DNA from: Polyrhizophydium stewartii
Taxonomy: Eukaryota > Chytridiomycota > Chytridiomycetes > Rhizophydiales
Direction: 5' to 3'
Length of the DNA: 43,718 nt
NCBI GenBank assembly: GCA_027604665.1
Contig: JADGIZ010000023.1
Location: forward strand, 1 to 43,718
Part shown: piece after piece, positions 31,011-43,005 of the stretch
Layout of the letters: every line of letters begins with the position of its first letter
Numbering within the stretch: the first letter of the stretch is position 1
Made by a program: the position numbers and the translations under genes
Notes under the pieces: model-generated
Databases searched by the model: none
What the model saw: only the letters and a program-made list of their open reading frames with translations
What the model was told of the DNA's origin: nothing

Positions 31011-32677
31011 TCAAGGCGACGCGGATGCTGTCTCTGCAGCGCCTACGCCACCAGCAGGCGGCTGAGTGATAGCGATGTTGTTGCGATGGATCACGTAGTC
31101 CGAGTCGCGATAGCCAAGCAGCGTCTCGATCTCCGAGCTCTTGACGCCCACGATGCGCTGGATCTCTGCCGATGAGTAGTTGACGAGACCCTTGGCGACC
31201 TCGACAACGCGCTGCGTCTTGTCGCCGCGTGGCAGAGTGTCTTCGACAACGGTCATGATCTGCACGCTCTGCTGCGCATTGAACGAGCCCTCCACACGGG
31301 TGATGCCGGCAGCAAAGAGCGAGCTCTTTTCCTTGGTAATGGCGCGCACGGCGCCGGAATCGATGAAGATGGCACCGGCCGTCGCGAGGCCGTGGAGTAT
31401 CCACCACTTGCGGTCGACCATCGGGGTCGGTTTGGCAAGAAAGTGCGTGCCCATGGTCGGCTGAAACGGGGCAGCCGGGTCGCCGCTCTTGTGCTTCTGG
31501 ATCTCGTCGATGATGGTCAGAATGCGGTCGGGTTTCGAACCGATGCTGATGATGACGCTGCATCCGACTGCGGTTGCCAGCTCGGCCGCAATAAGCTTGG
31601 TGACCATGCCGCCCGTGCCGAGCGAGGATCCGGGAGAAGTTACCGTGACTGGATACTCTGAAGCGTCAGCGACAACCAAGAGATATGGCGGCGGCAGCCC
31701 AGATGCTGCGTGAGTCGCCCGCACGGCCGCACACACCTTCTTGGCGCAGCTTCTGGACGTCGTCGACGACCCGCACGGGACGCGCGTCGGGGTTCGAGCG
31801 CGGATTGTCCGTGTACAGCGCCTCGACGTCGGTCAGCAGGAACAGATGGTCGGCGTTGACCATGCCGGCTGTGATTGCCGAGAGTGTGTCGTTGTCGCCA
31901 AAACGCAGCTCGGCGTTGCACACCGAGTCGTTTTCGTTGATAATGGGCACGACGTTGAAGTGCAGCAGCTCGCGCAGGGTATGGCGCGCGTTCAGGTATT
32001 GCGCTCGCTGTTGGCGCGCACGTGGGCGTGAGCATGGCGCTCGCATGGCGGTGGGCAGCGGCTGCATCGGCCGCCATCGCCACGCACCTCGGCCAGGTTG
32101 TCCCGTGTCAGCAGGATCTGTGCAATCGGAACGTCGAACTGCGAGAACAGCGAGTCGTAGAGCGCCATCAAGCGGCCCTGTCCCACGGCGGCAACGGCCT
32201 GTCGTGTCGGCGCGCGGGAGCATGCCGCGGTCGGCCGGGCACGGAGGCGCACAGCGCAGGCGCCGCCGCCGGAGCCGTGGTGCGTGGCGGCGATGCGGTG
32301 GCGATGGACGCAAAGGCGCGGCGACGACGCATGCGGCGGCCCTGGGTGGGTCAGAGTGCGCAAAGACCGGCTGCCCTGGGCACGAATGCGCACGAGCGGC
32401 GACCCACCTGCGCCTGAGAGAGGTGCTTGGGCCGCTTGGGCAGGCCCAGCCGGCGCAGGCCGACGCCGACGGCGCCGCTCGACACCAAAAGCACGTGGTG
32501 GCCGAGCGAGCGCAGCCGCACGACCGTCTCGACGAGCAGCGACAGGTTGGCCAGCTTGGGCATGAACGTCTTCTCGTCGCAGATGGACGACGTGCCCAGC
32601 TTGATGACGATGGTCAGGCCGCGCTCGGCGCCGGCGCCGGCGCCAGCAGCTGTTGGCGGCGTCGATGGAGATGCCAT
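31011..32677 (-). CDS. PRO1: Glutamate 5-kinase with C-terminal PUA domain
   Basis: Phosphorylates glutamate to gamma-glutamyl phosphate, the first step of proline synthesis. Exons 32677-32408, 32198-32088, 32007-31737 and 31657-31011 total 1,299 nt (432 aa). The amino-acid kinase domain shows [72 protein letters not shown], and [16 protein letters not shown]. The C-terminal PUA domain begins around [15 protein letters not shown] and includes GITRVEGSF. Only about 65 bp lie upstream before the next gene, so the promoter may sit in that gene's 3' end. Domain order matches yeast Pro1. Confidence 0.95.
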
Positions 32678-32742
32678 GTGTGCGGCAGGGTGAGATGGCG
32701 ATGCGCGGCGGGCTTCATTCACGCGGCCGTCAGGACGCCCAC

Positions 32743-35700
32743 TCATCCGCTGTCGAGATCGCCGTCGACATCGAGGACCAGGGCGGCGTCCGCGGCGCGT
32801 GCGCTCGGCGCCAGCTGCCGCGTGCGCTCGTCCGTGTCGATGCGGACCGCAAACGAGCCGGCGTGGTTGTGCGTGTGGTCCGGCGGCAGCGGGATCATTG
32901 ACAGTGAGTGCAGCTGCGGCTGCGCGGACAGCGGCGCCATCGCCGCGGGCAGGGCCGGCAGGTGATGTACAGGAACGTGCAGTGGCGGCAGCGTCGGATG
33001 GCCGAGCTGCGATGCAGCACGACCGCGCCGCCGAGAGTCGCTTTCGTCGATGTTGACCAGAACAGCGCCGTCAAGGGATCCATCGATCATAGCATCATGC
33101 GGCCGTGAGATGTGCGCCGGCGGTCGAGCTGCAGCCGAGTATGGCTGCAGCGACGATGCAGAGCCCCGATCTGTGAGATTGACTTGCTGGCTTGACACAG
33201 GGTCGCCTTTTGCGCCTTCGAGATACAGCCCGTCATCGGACGGCTGCATGTCAAGCACAATGTCGGACGCACGTGCCTTGCCGGCCTCGGACACCGCCTG
33301 CTGCGAGCCACTCGCGGATGCGAGCTGCAGGGCAGAGTAAGTGCTGTCTGCGTTCCCAGAGTGCGGGTTTCCGAGCTCGGGAACGTCGGGTTCGCTGCCA
33401 GATGCACCAACGCCGAGAATGTCGTCATTTGATGACTCCACGGCAATTGCATCGAGTATCCTGTCGAGGTTGGGGTCGCGGATAGCGGTGGGGTGAGGAT
33501 GCGTGTGCGCCTGCTTGGTCTTTGCACCGGCTCGCTCCGATCGGGCTGTCGGAAGCCCGGCCTCTTCCGCGATCGCCTCTGAATGCGGTGCCCCCGAATG
33601 CGCTGCCGCGGCGCTGCTCGGCAGCTCGCGCGACTGCATCGAGTCCTCGGCGCTGCCACTTCCACGGCGTGGCGCTGAATCTTCTGTCGGGACATCAGCG
33701 CCGTCCTCGTCGTCTTCGTCGATCTCCAGGATCGAGAGCGGATCGACCCGCCCAGTCTCGTCCGAGAACGAAAACTGCCGCGACATGGACCGCGCCACGA
33801 GGCTCGTGACGGTGGCAATGATGCTGCTGCGGCGCCTCATGCCGCCGGCCGTCTTTGGCCCAATCATGTGCCCCGTGTCGTCATCGTGCAGGTCCATGAG
33901 CGTGGCGCCTTGATACCGCGCCTTGGAAAACAGATGCTCGAGATGCTTGGCGGCGCCGAGCGTGTATGCGTGGTTTGGGCCGAGCAGCCGCTCGTACATC
34001 TTCTTGGACTTGATCAGGATCGGGATCGCGTCCGAGACAAGATCCAGGCGGAGCGTGTGCGGGATCTCGGTCTGCAGCCGCTGTTCGATCGACATGAGAA
34101 CCTTGCGGATGGGCTCGTTGCGCACCTTGCGCCGCTCCGCCGCCCGCGCGCGCCATCGGTGGATGGCAATGACTGTCTTGAGGGTCGATTTGTCTGCATA
34201 CCGGAAAGTATGTACTGATCGTCAGCTCGCGGATCCAGATGGCGTGCACATGCAAATGGCTCGCACACACCGACACGGTTCTGCACGACAAGTCGTGGCA
34301 CGGCAGGCCCGAACGTGTGTCAGCGATATGCTCATGTGCGCCGGATCTGTGCCACAGCTTACAATCAATGCCGGATCGAGGCCAACTTCTCGCAAGCCCT
34401 GAAGGACCTCGACGACGCCGACGACGGACCGAAACTTGCGGGTCGACTTGTGTCCCGTTCGCATCTCCATCTCGCGCTTGAGCCGCTCCCACGCGCGCAT
34501 CGACGCCTCGGCCTCGAGGATGCTTGGATCTACATACGACTGCGGACCCTTGGGCACCGCGATCATGGGAATGCCCCGCGACATCTTGGACTTGCGGCGG
34601 TCGAGCGATGAGCCAATGGTCGGTGCAGCAGATCCGCGACGCGACATGTCCGGCGCCGTGATGGATGCAGGGAAGCTTGTCTGGCGGGTTTTGGTGTGCG
34701 TCTCTCGGCGGCTGACGGCGCGCGATAGCGCGATGCTGGATCGCCTCGACAACGGCGCGGGCACGGCGACGGGGACGGACATAGTCATGCCGTTGTCATC
34801 GTCATCGGTGCTACGCTGTGACGTGCTTGTGGTGCTGTCTTCGAGCGACGTCGAGATGTTCATGTCCGGGATCTGCGACTTGACATGGCTGGACGAGTCG
34901 TTGAGAGCCGGAACGCAGTCTCTGCCCTCGGCCTCCTGATCTGCACGGCTGCCGCCGCCAAACAGCGAAGAGACCGAGTACAGCCGCGTGGTGTCTTTGA
35001 GCGGCGAGAGAAGCATCACCTCCTGCTGCAGCATGTCGTTGATGTTGGACACGCCTTGAGTGATGGACGAGCGCGAGCGGGTGTTTGGGCTGGTGGCCCG
35101 CGAGCTCCGCGCCGAGTTGCTCAGCAGCGGGCCGTCTGCTGATCCCATTCGCCCGCGGTGGTGGCCAGACTCGGTCAGCGAGCCACGCAGAGAGATGCTG
35201 TCGCCGAATCCAGCGTTTCCAGTCGACGAATCAAAGGGATCCGGATCGGCTTCCTGGAGCACAAACGAGATGATGGGTGGCTGCCGCGATGTCGCCGAGG
35301 ATGCGTCGCCGTTGGACGGCGGCTGCGTGAGCGACAGTAGGATGGGCACCGGAGCAGACGCCGACGCAGAGAGCGGCTGCATGCTTGCCGGCATGTAGCC
35401 CGCCGGACCAGCCGGCTGGCTTGCCTGCAGAAAGAGTCGATCGTCCGAGACTGCGGGCATCGATGCCAGGGCAGCCGAGCCACTCGCGGCATGCGATGCA
35501 CCGGCATTTGGCGCCATGGCTGATGGCGCGAGCGAGCTCTGCCCGGCAACGGCCGCAGCCAGGCCCGCAATCGCAACCGCCGAGGAAGAGAGAACAGCGT
35601 CGGTGGCCATGGAGTTGCCAAATGCCGACGTCGACTGAGAAGACGCAGGCGAGATGGGAACCGTCGCGCTCAGAGGCGACGGCGGATGCGGCGTCCGACT

Positions 35701-37209
35701 CTTGTTCCCCTTGGTCGATACAATCCGCTTGATGCTGCCTGTGCGGTTTGCGATTGCCGAGGCAAGCTGCGCCGAGGGCGTCGGGATCGTGTCGTCGAAC
35801 ATCTCAATTGCAAGACCCTGTGTGATAATCGCAAACTGCGGCGGCGATTGCGCTTGCGCCGGCGGCTGCAGTGCAGGCAACGGCGGCAGTGCGTGCGGCG
35901 GGCGGAGGTCATCATGGAAGCTTCGCGGCTGATCGCTTGCGCGGCGGCGGTCCCACGACATGGTGCGCAGCTCGGAGCCTTTGGCCTGGTCCGCAGGCGA
36001 CTTGAGCGGTGGTGGCTGTTCGGGCTGCATCGCCGCCTCGCCTTCCGGGCCGGGCAGCGGATGCACCCGACGATGAGTCTTTGTGGTTTGCCGCCGGAGA
36101 ATGTCTTGATGGCCGGCCGAGAGTTGCTGCTGTTGCTGTTGCTGCTGCTGTTGCTGTTGCTGCTGCTGCTGAGCCGCCGCCGCTGCAAGATCCTTGTCCC
36201 ACTTGTTGTTGGGCGTGATGCGCTTTATCGAGTGCTTGGACGTGATGCGGCTCATGACGTCGCTGAACGTGCCCTCGGCGCCAGCCGCCAGCGGCCTAAG
36301 CGAGCTTGCTGCTCGGAGCGTTCTGCCGGACATGCCGCGCGGAAGCGAGCCATGCGAGCCGACAGAGTTGACCCCGTCGTCCGAGTTGTGCTCGTGGCTG
36401 GCGGGAGTGGGATGCGGCTCTGCTGCTGGCTTGTGGATGAGCGCTGCTGCACATGTAATTAGCTGGCGCCATCATGAGATGCTGTTTCACAGACGGCATC
36501 CCATCGCACCTGTCGGCTGCCCTGCTGGATGCGCAGGAGACGCCTCTTCGCTGATGGCAGCCGCGTGCCGTTTGAATGCATCGAGCCTGCCGCGCGATTC
36601 GCCCGCGCTGGGCACCAAGCTGTCGACGGACAAGGACACGCGGCGTCCCTGCAGCTTGGCCTGCTTGGCGCCGCCGCTGCTGGACAGCTGGTCGAGGGAC
36701 CCCCTGAGCGGTTTTGTCGCGTTGGACTCGTCCATGCGCCTGAGCGACGCGCTCGAGCCGCTGCCGATTTCGATGCGGGGGCAGCCGGCGTCGGCCGCGG
36801 CGGGGGTCGAGGGAGCAGCGCCTGCGCTGCGGCCCTCTTGATGCGGCTGCTGGGACTGCGGAGGCGCCGCGCTCTGCTGGAGCGCTGGCCGCCCGACAGA
36901 GTGGGTGCGGTGGGCCAGAGACCTGGACCGCGTCGGCGCGCTGTCGTCGCTGATGCTCGAGCCGCTGCCCAGAGGCTGATGCTGGTGCGGGCCGCCCTCG
37001 TCGCCGACGTGGACATGGAATCGCGCATGCGGGCGGGACGTAGGGTGCTCGCTCGAATGAGAGTTGGAGCGGGCGGCGCTGTGGCTGCGCAGCAGCGGCG
37101 ACGACGACTGGACACCGCTTCTTGCGGCTGAGATTGTCGCCCCTCCGCCTCCACCGCCGCCGCTGGCCGCGTCGGGGTCGGCTGCGGCCGAGCGATCTGG
37201 CGCATCCAT
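32743..37209 (-). CDS. Unrecognised 1,420-residue Ser/Pro/Gln-rich protein
   Basis: Exons 37209-36510, 36446-34356 and 34214-32743 total 4,263 nt (1,420 aa) in frame. I do not recognise it. The first ~850 residues are low-complexity, rich in Ser, Pro, Ala and Gln, with a 16-Gln run near residue 330 and many basic RRXS-type sites. Two short structured blocks stand out: [20 protein letters not shown] followed by [21 protein letters not shown] near residue 910-930, and after the second intron [17 protein letters not shown] then [20 protein letters not shown] and [20 protein letters not shown], which resembles one or two TPR-like hairpins. The rest is acidic and Ser-rich. A regulatory scaffold is one guess; nothing supports a specific function. 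The last splice (AGCT|GTGGCA donor) is the weakest part. Confidence 0.6.
36124..36171 (-). repeat. CAG/CAA repeat (16 Gln) in the orphan gene
   Basis: Mixed CAG and CAA codons on the minus strand, preceded by an alanine run. It is a typical length-variable trinucleotide repeat in a disordered region. Confidence 0.9.
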
Positions 37210-37407
37210 CAGCGCGCAATCTGTACGCGGGCAAGGACGGCGCGATCTTGCCGCGAAGGGAAGATCTCGCGGAGTTCGAGACGACACGATTGCCAGGCAG
37301 CCGGGGGTCATGAATCCGCAGTGACGGAACACACCTGCAACGGCATGTGGCTATCCTTGCGAAGATGTTTACTTGCAATGGCGAGGATGCGCGCGCGTCG
37401 CGTGGGT

Positions 37408-38564
37408 TCAGATCTTGGCCGACTCTGCCGGCCCCTCGCCCTCCACGACGTCGTCGAGCCGGACGATGCCGTCCGTGCCCGGGAAGGCGGGCAGATTGAG
37501 CGAGAACTTTTCGGCAAGTGCAGGCGGGACGAATCTGCCGCCGAGATAATGATGCTTGAAGCGATATCCGCGCACGCCCATCTTGGGTGACGTGAGCGAC
37601 ACGAGCATCTCTGGTTCGAGACCGATGCCCCCGACGTTGCCTGCGGGCCGCGCGCGTCAGCGCCATCGTGGCACAGGCAGCATCGCGAGTGCTGCGTCCG
37701 CCACTTGCCGTGCTCCACGTTCCAGCCCGAGGGGATGTCGATTGAGACAATCGGCACCGGCGACGCCTTGAGCGTCTGCAGGCGCCGGCGAGTCAGCTTC
37801 ACCCGCTCGGGGCAGAGGCAGCGGCATCAGATCGCGGACTGACGCGGATGATGGAATCGAACGGCGCGCGGATGTCGCCCGAGAAACTGAATCCTGGTTC
37901 CCACCAGCTCCAAGGCGTCAGCGATTCGTCTCCAAGGCGGGCTTCCATGGCCGAGCGAGGCCCACCAAAGATGCCGTCGAGCACCAGCTGCGACGACTTG
38001 AGCGGCGTCTCGATCTCGTCGACAAAGGGGATGCCGTACGCGGTGCACTGCTTGACCAAGTTGACAAACAGATCCTTGCTGGGTCGTTTCGGGAAGTGCA
38101 CCGTCGGGGCAAAGCCAAACAGGCGCAGGTGGCGAGCCGCAACGAGAGCGTCGCCGCCGTTGTTGCCTGCGTGTGCCCGCACCTGCGTGAGCCTTGTGCG
38201 GGCAGGCGTGTGCCGCAGCGGCAGCGGTGCAACGCACACACCTGGGCCAGCGCAGACGAGGATGCTGCGGTGGGTTGCAGGCGTGTACTCGCGCGCGACG
38301 GCCTGGGCGACGCTCAGGCCTGCAAGCTCCATGAGCTGCGGACGGACGAGTGAGCCGCATGTCGGCTTGTGGCGCCGGCGAGGGCCTGACCTGGTCGATC
38401 GAGAACCCGACAGCAGGCCCCATGAGCTCGACGTCGATCTGCTGGGCGAGCGCCTGGCCGAGCAGCTGCACCCGCGCGCACGCGCGCACGCTCGCGGCGT
38501 CAGCAGCCTCGGACCACCCCAGCAGCGAGAAGACACACGCTCGGCGCACTCTCATGGTTGCCAT
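37408..38564 (-). CDS. NAXE: NAD(P)HX epimerase (YjeF N-terminal family)
   Basis: Epimerises hydrated NAD(P)H so that the dehydratase can repair it. Exons 38564-38391, 38335-38242, 38166-37966, 37893-37844, 37775-37709 and 37640-37408 total 819 nt (272 aa). The family text is clear: [46 protein letters not shown] with FSFSGDIRAPFDSII, and VPIVSIDIPSGWNVEHG. It ends with VSLTSPKMGVRGY, YLGGRFVPPAL and an acidic tail. The fifth intron is GC-AG. The first ~30 residues before LLGQALAQQID could instead be an intron (GTGCGC...CTGAC...GTGCAG), leaving a shorter start. A mitochondrial signal is possible but not clear. Confidence 0.93.
37641..37708 (-). other. GC-AG intron in NAXE
   Basis: The donor CACG|GCAAGT is a textbook GC donor and the acceptor is GCCCGCAG. 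It joins WNVEHG to NVGGIGLEP in phase 1. The overlapping GT (AA|GTGGCG) would break the frame. Confidence 0.85.
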
Positions 38565-38634
38565 TGCATGGAAAGCCAGTCGCGTTTCTGCTTTTTCCGA
38601 TTTTTTTCTTTTTGACGGCAGCGACAACGGCCAC

Positions 38635-40266
38635 ATGGCGACGCCGGCGGCCAAGACGTCCGTGTTCCTGCAGCTGGTCAAGTACTTTGGCAGTTCGGAC
38701 TACAAGGGCACGCTGGCCAACGTGCCAAAGTCTTTCTTTGCCGCGCCGCTGCTGGCCGAGGGCTGTGAGCGAGCCGCCGCAGTGGCGTTGCGTGGGCGGG
38801 GAGGGGAGCAGGACGCCGCCGCTGACGCTCTTGCCGACGCTCCACCCGCTGCGGACGCTGCCGGCGGCCCGGGACTGTGCTGGGCTGCGCCGCACCGGCT
38901 CGCAACCTGCCGCTCCGCTGCGCAGGGATTCCGCTCAAGGACCTGGCCGGGTTCAAGAAGATGCAGGCGCTCGTCAAGAGCCCTGCCGAGATCATCGAGG
39001 CCATTGCGTATGTGCCGTCGGGCCTGTTCGAGGTGTCGCCGGACAGCCAGTACGTGCGGCGCACGCGAGAGTTCGACGCGGCCGCCGTGTGCGCGGACCT
39101 GGCCAACTACGCCATGCTCGCCGGGTTCGCCGTCGAGGCCGTTGGCTTTGACGACGGCGTTTCGGCCATCGAGGTGCAGAGCTACTTTGGCCGCTTTGGC
39201 CCCATCGAGCGCGTGACGGCGGCGGCATCGTCGTGGGACCCGCGTTTCTCGGTGCGCCGTGCTTGCGATGCTGCCGATGCGCTGTGCATCGCATCGCTGA
39301 GACTGGCCGTGTACAGACGGCGTTCTCAGTCGAGTTTGGCAATCTCGAGGGCATGGTCAGCGCGCTTGTTGCGGACCATGTGTATGAGGACTGCCCCATC
39401 CAAGTGCGCGCCACAAGGTGAGGCTCGCGGCAGAGCGGATGGCCGAACGCTGAGTACTGACTGCGGCTGCGCCATCGTGCAGCAAGGCGGACGGCCCGGC
39501 GGTGCCGACGATCACGGCAACAACGCTGGCATTCCCAAAGAACCGCATCCTCGAGTTTCGCCTGGCAGCCGAGAACGACACTCTGACCAAGGCAGCTGTC
39601 CAAGCGGCGTTTGAGGCGCTTGCAGGTGTCAAGACGGTCGAGTACACCAAGGGCGGCATGCTGGGCCATGTGCAGTTCAAAAAGGCCGTCGCGCGCGAGA
39701 TTGTGGGCGTGATTGGACGCTCGGGCGGCGTGCGAGTGCACGGCGAGCTGCTTGCAGTGCGCGCGCTTGAGGGCGACGAAGAGCGGCTGTACTGGACGGT
39801 TGCAACCGAGAAGCAAAAGCTGCTCGGGCCGACCAAGATCAGCGAAGTGGATCTGATGCACGCCGCGCGGTTCGCCAAGATGGCGGCCGGCAAGCGGCGC
39901 GGCGGCGCGGCTGCAGCGGTGCGGTACCACCAGCCGCACGGCAACGCGCGGGCGGCTGGACAGCGCGGCAAAAGCGCTGGCCGTGGTAAGGGCAAGGACA
40001 AGGCCAAGGCTCGCGGCGGCGCGAGTGGCGATGGATCTGGCGCTGGTTCGAGCAGCGGCGCGCACGATGCCGACGACGACGACACAGACGGCGTCGATGG
40101 CGCCGTGCGGCGTGTGCTAGGTGCACAGCGCGGCCAGGGCGGCGTGCGGAAAGCGGGCAGTGCGTCCGGCGCAGCACGTGGCAGCGGCCGCCGGCGCACA
40201 GGCGCATCGTCACGGACCACGGCGGTATCCATGGACGACCTGCTTGCGAGCTTCAACAGCATCTGA
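38635..40266 (+). CDS. LHP1: La RNA-binding protein
   Basis: Binds 3' oligo-U of RNA polymerase III transcripts and protects them during processing. Exons 38635-38764, 38926-39251, 39317-39417 and 39483-40266 total 1,341 nt (446 aa). The La motif spans residues ~8-95 (LQLVKYFGSSDYKG, GWIPLKDLAGFKKMQALV, IIEAIAYVPSGLFEV), followed by an RRM (IEVQSYFGRFGPIERV, then TAFSVEFGNLEGM). A second, atypical RRM follows (ILEFRLAAENDTLTKAAVQA, GMLGHVQFKKAVA). The C-terminal third is Gly/Arg/Lys/Ala-rich with an acidic DADDDDTDG block, and ends SMDDLLASFNSI. This domain order is that of genuine La rather than La-related proteins. It is longer than yeast Lhp1 because of its C-terminal tail. Confidence 0.9.
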
Positions 40267-40424
40267 GCAACCGCCGCTTCTCTCCCTCTTTTTATCACTC
40301 ACTTTCTCGTTGCGCGCTTCTGGATCCTCTCGCCACCGTACGAACCCACGATCCCTTTCAGCACCTGTTTTTAAAATGCATTTCTGTTTCCCCTCGTTGT
40401 CTGGCGACTTGCCGACTCGGCGCG

Positions 40425-41640
40425 ATGCCGCTTGTGCAGAACGAGCTCATCGGGTCGGCCAAGGCCCTCGTGCGGCGGCGGGACGCCGAGGCTGCGCTGG
40501 CGCTGCTGCACCGGATAGCCGCACACGTGAGCTGCCGCGGACTCTTGCCCCACACGCACACCGACCACGGTCGCACATGCTCGCCAGCTCGCCCGCCAGG
40601 TCCGGCTGACTCTGGTCCGCGGCCAGGTGCGTCCGGTCATGAAGCGCCGCAGCCTGCGGGTCGGCGCACTGGAAGAGTTCTATCCGACGAACCCGGGGCT
40701 ACTCGGAATCAACGTGAACCGCGGGCAGACGATCCGCATCCGGCTGCGGCGGCCGGGCGACGACACGGCGTTCCTCGAGTTCGACGACCTCGTGGGCACG
40801 ATGCTGCACGAGCTGACGCACAACAGTGAGTCGCTCGCCGGTGCAGGCGGCGACGCCCGCATCGGGCAGCCGCGGCCGTGTGCATCACTGTGTCCCACTC
40901 CTCTCCAGACACACAGCGCTGACGCCGGCCTCGCCCGCCGCGCAGTCCACGGCCCGCACGACAGCGCCTTTTACAAGTACCTCGACGGCCTGTTTGACGA
41001 GTACGATCGCGACCGCGACGCCGGGTTCCGCCCGGACGGCGACCGGCTGGGCGGCGCGCACGCGGTGCAGGGCACCGCAGCGCAAAAGGCGGCCGCGCTG
41101 GCGGCGGGCGAGCGGCGGCGGGCGACGGCCGCGATCATGCTGCCCGCCGGCGGGCGGCGTCTCGGCGCGCCGTCGGAGCTCGAGCGGATCATGTCGCCCG
41201 CGCAGCTGGCTGCGATGGCGGCCGAGCGGCGCGCGAGGGACCGGGTGTGGTGCGGCGGGCACGGCGACGAGGGCGGCGGGGCGGACGACGCTGCACCTAC
41301 GCCTGTTGGCCCGCCCACCGTGCCTGACAGGCCGCGGGGCGGTGCAGGATCTGACAGGCAGCTTACGCCGGCTGCGGCCGCCGCGCTGGCGCGGTGGGAG
41401 CGCAGCGGCGGGCCGTCCCGCAGCTCAACGGCTGTATCGTCGGCGGCTTCTCGCAAGCGATCGCCGCCCACGAGTCCCGCGGCGGCGGACAAGCGGCCAC
41501 GGCAGGTTGTCGATCTCACGTCCGACGAAACGCCAGTGGCCGATGCAGACGGCCCGCCGTGGACGTGCGCGGCGTGCACGCTCGTCAACCGCCCGCTGGC
41601 GCTGCAGTGCGAGTGCTGCCTCTCGATCCGCGCCGCGTGA
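40425..41640 (+). CDS. WSS1: Wss1-type DNA-dependent metalloprotease
   Basis: A SPRTN/Wss1-family protease that degrades DNA-protein crosslinks. Exons 40425-40526, 40627-40825 and 40946-41640 total 996 nt (331 aa). The WLM domain includes RSLRVGALEEFYP, LLGINVNRGQTIRIRLR, and the zinc site MLHELTHN joined across the second intron to IHGPHDSAFYKYLD, supplying the two His of HEXXH and the third His. The C terminus has a RanBP2-type zinc finger, WTCAACTLVNRPLALQCECC. Just before it, VVDLTSDE near residue 287 looks like a SUMO-interacting motif, as in yeast Wss1. No clear p97/Cdc48-binding motif was identified. The domain arrangement and size fit fungal Wss1 well. Confidence 0.92.
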
Positions 41641-41727
41641 CGGGGGTGCACCAAACATCGAGCCCGCCCAAACCTGAACACATTTTGCTTTCACTGGTTT
41701 AATTCTCGTTTGGCACCGGCATCGCCA

Positions 41728-42584
41728 TCAAGACGACGACCAGATGTCCTCGTAGTGCTGAAAGAGCTTGCGCAGCACCGCAGACTCGGCTGCCATGTCG
41801 TCCTGCGTGCGGGGCGGCCGCTCCTCGGCGTCCGGTCCCGCGGGCTTGATCTTGGCTGAGATCGCAGCGGCCGCCTTGGCGTCGCCTGCGTCGGAAGCAA
41901 GGCCGTGCGCGAGCTGGGCCTCCTTGCGCTGGATCTCGGGATAGATGTCGTCGTTGTTGAGCCAGTCTCCCTTGAAGCGCGGGATGATGTGAACGTGGAC
42001 GTGCGGCACCGACTGGCCGGCGTGGGGCCCGTCCTGTACATCCCGCGCGCACACACACCCGCCGTCGCGGTGCCGTCGCCATCCACGTCAGCCAACGGAG
42101 TGAGATGCGTTGGCCAGTGGCGAGTCCCACCTGCAGCGTGATGGAGAGCGACTCGGCTTTGTACTCGTGCTCAATGACCTTGGAGATTGTCTGCACGCTG
42201 CGGAATAGGTCCGAGACCTCGTCGTCGGTCAGGTCGTTGAAGCGCATCACGGGGCGGCGGGACACGACCAGGACGTCTGTCGAGTGCGTGCGGGTCGTCA
42301 GTTCGCGGCCGAGGGAGACAGCGCGCATGTCCGAGGCACCCACGGCCACTGTGTCGGCGAGCAGGCGGGCGAATGGGTACGCCAGGAGTGCGGATGGGCC
42401 AGTGGCCGTGCGCGGGCAGTCAGCCCACAGCTGCGGCCGGCCGGCGGCAGCGCCAGCGTCATCGGCGTCCGGGCACGGTGACGCACGGCACGATGGGCTT
42501 GAGGTTGACGAGGCCAAACGAGAGCCGCGAGGCATAGAAGATCTCAGACGGCCGGATGGGCCAGGGTCCAAACTTGAACGGCAT
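41728..42584 (-). CDS. FHIT: FHIT-family dinucleoside triphosphate hydrolase
   Basis: A HIT hydrolase that cleaves diadenosine triphosphate. Exon 1 begins 42584 with FKFGPWPIRPSEIFYASRLS and FGLVNLKPIVP, exon 2 is 42276-42131 (VLVVSRRPVMRFNDLTDDEV), and exon 3 is 42033-41728 with DGPHAGQSVPHVHVHIIPR, which contains the histidine triad. The exon 3 tail has FKGDWLNNDDIYPEIQ and ends EDIWSSS. The exon 1 to 2 junction is the weak point: phase requires one leftover base, and the only fit I found is a GC donor at 42484, giving VPYVLVV where FHIT normally has VPGHVLV. About 184 aa. The enzyme class is secure from the HIT motif and the FHIT-specific N terminus. Confidence 0.9.
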
Positions 42585-43005
42585 GCGGGCGCCGGGCGGG
42601 AGTGCGCGTGTCGTGGGCGGTGCGTCGGGCGTGCGCCGGGGGACGGCTGTCGCTCGAGCGAGGAAAGAGATCGGGTCGGTGCAATGCTGGGGATCACTCT
42701 GACGGGCACATGACATCATGTTTAGCAACCGGCACGGCGATATAAGCATACACACTCGCACACCGCCACGCCGCTCGCCCGCCCAACGACAAATGCCAAA
42801 TGTGTTTATGACGCAAGACGGAGCAGGGCGATCACGACGAGATCCCATGATCCGGTGCGAGTGCCCAAGACACCCGCACCGCCCGACAAAGCGACCAGAT
42901 GCAAAGCAAAAGAAAGAGAATAAGTGAAGCGGTAGTAAGGAGCTGCTACGACGCATTTGAGTGAAAAAGAGCGTTCGGAGAAGACAGGAGGGGGGAGAAA
43001 GGGCC
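42585..43005. other. Gap between FHIT and VTC1
   Basis: Both neighbours are minus-strand genes, so this 421-bp interval holds the VTC1 3' flank and the FHIT promoter. The part nearest VTC1 (about 42890-43000) is purine-rich on the + strand, and gatataagc near 42740 is the only AT-rich motif. I found no ORF or RNA gene. Confidence 0.4.

Noticed and set aside
34222..36333. Bacterial origin because of long open frames
   Set aside because: High GC leaves many shadow frames open. Introns, eukaryote-only families and the absence of operons show this is nuclear DNA.
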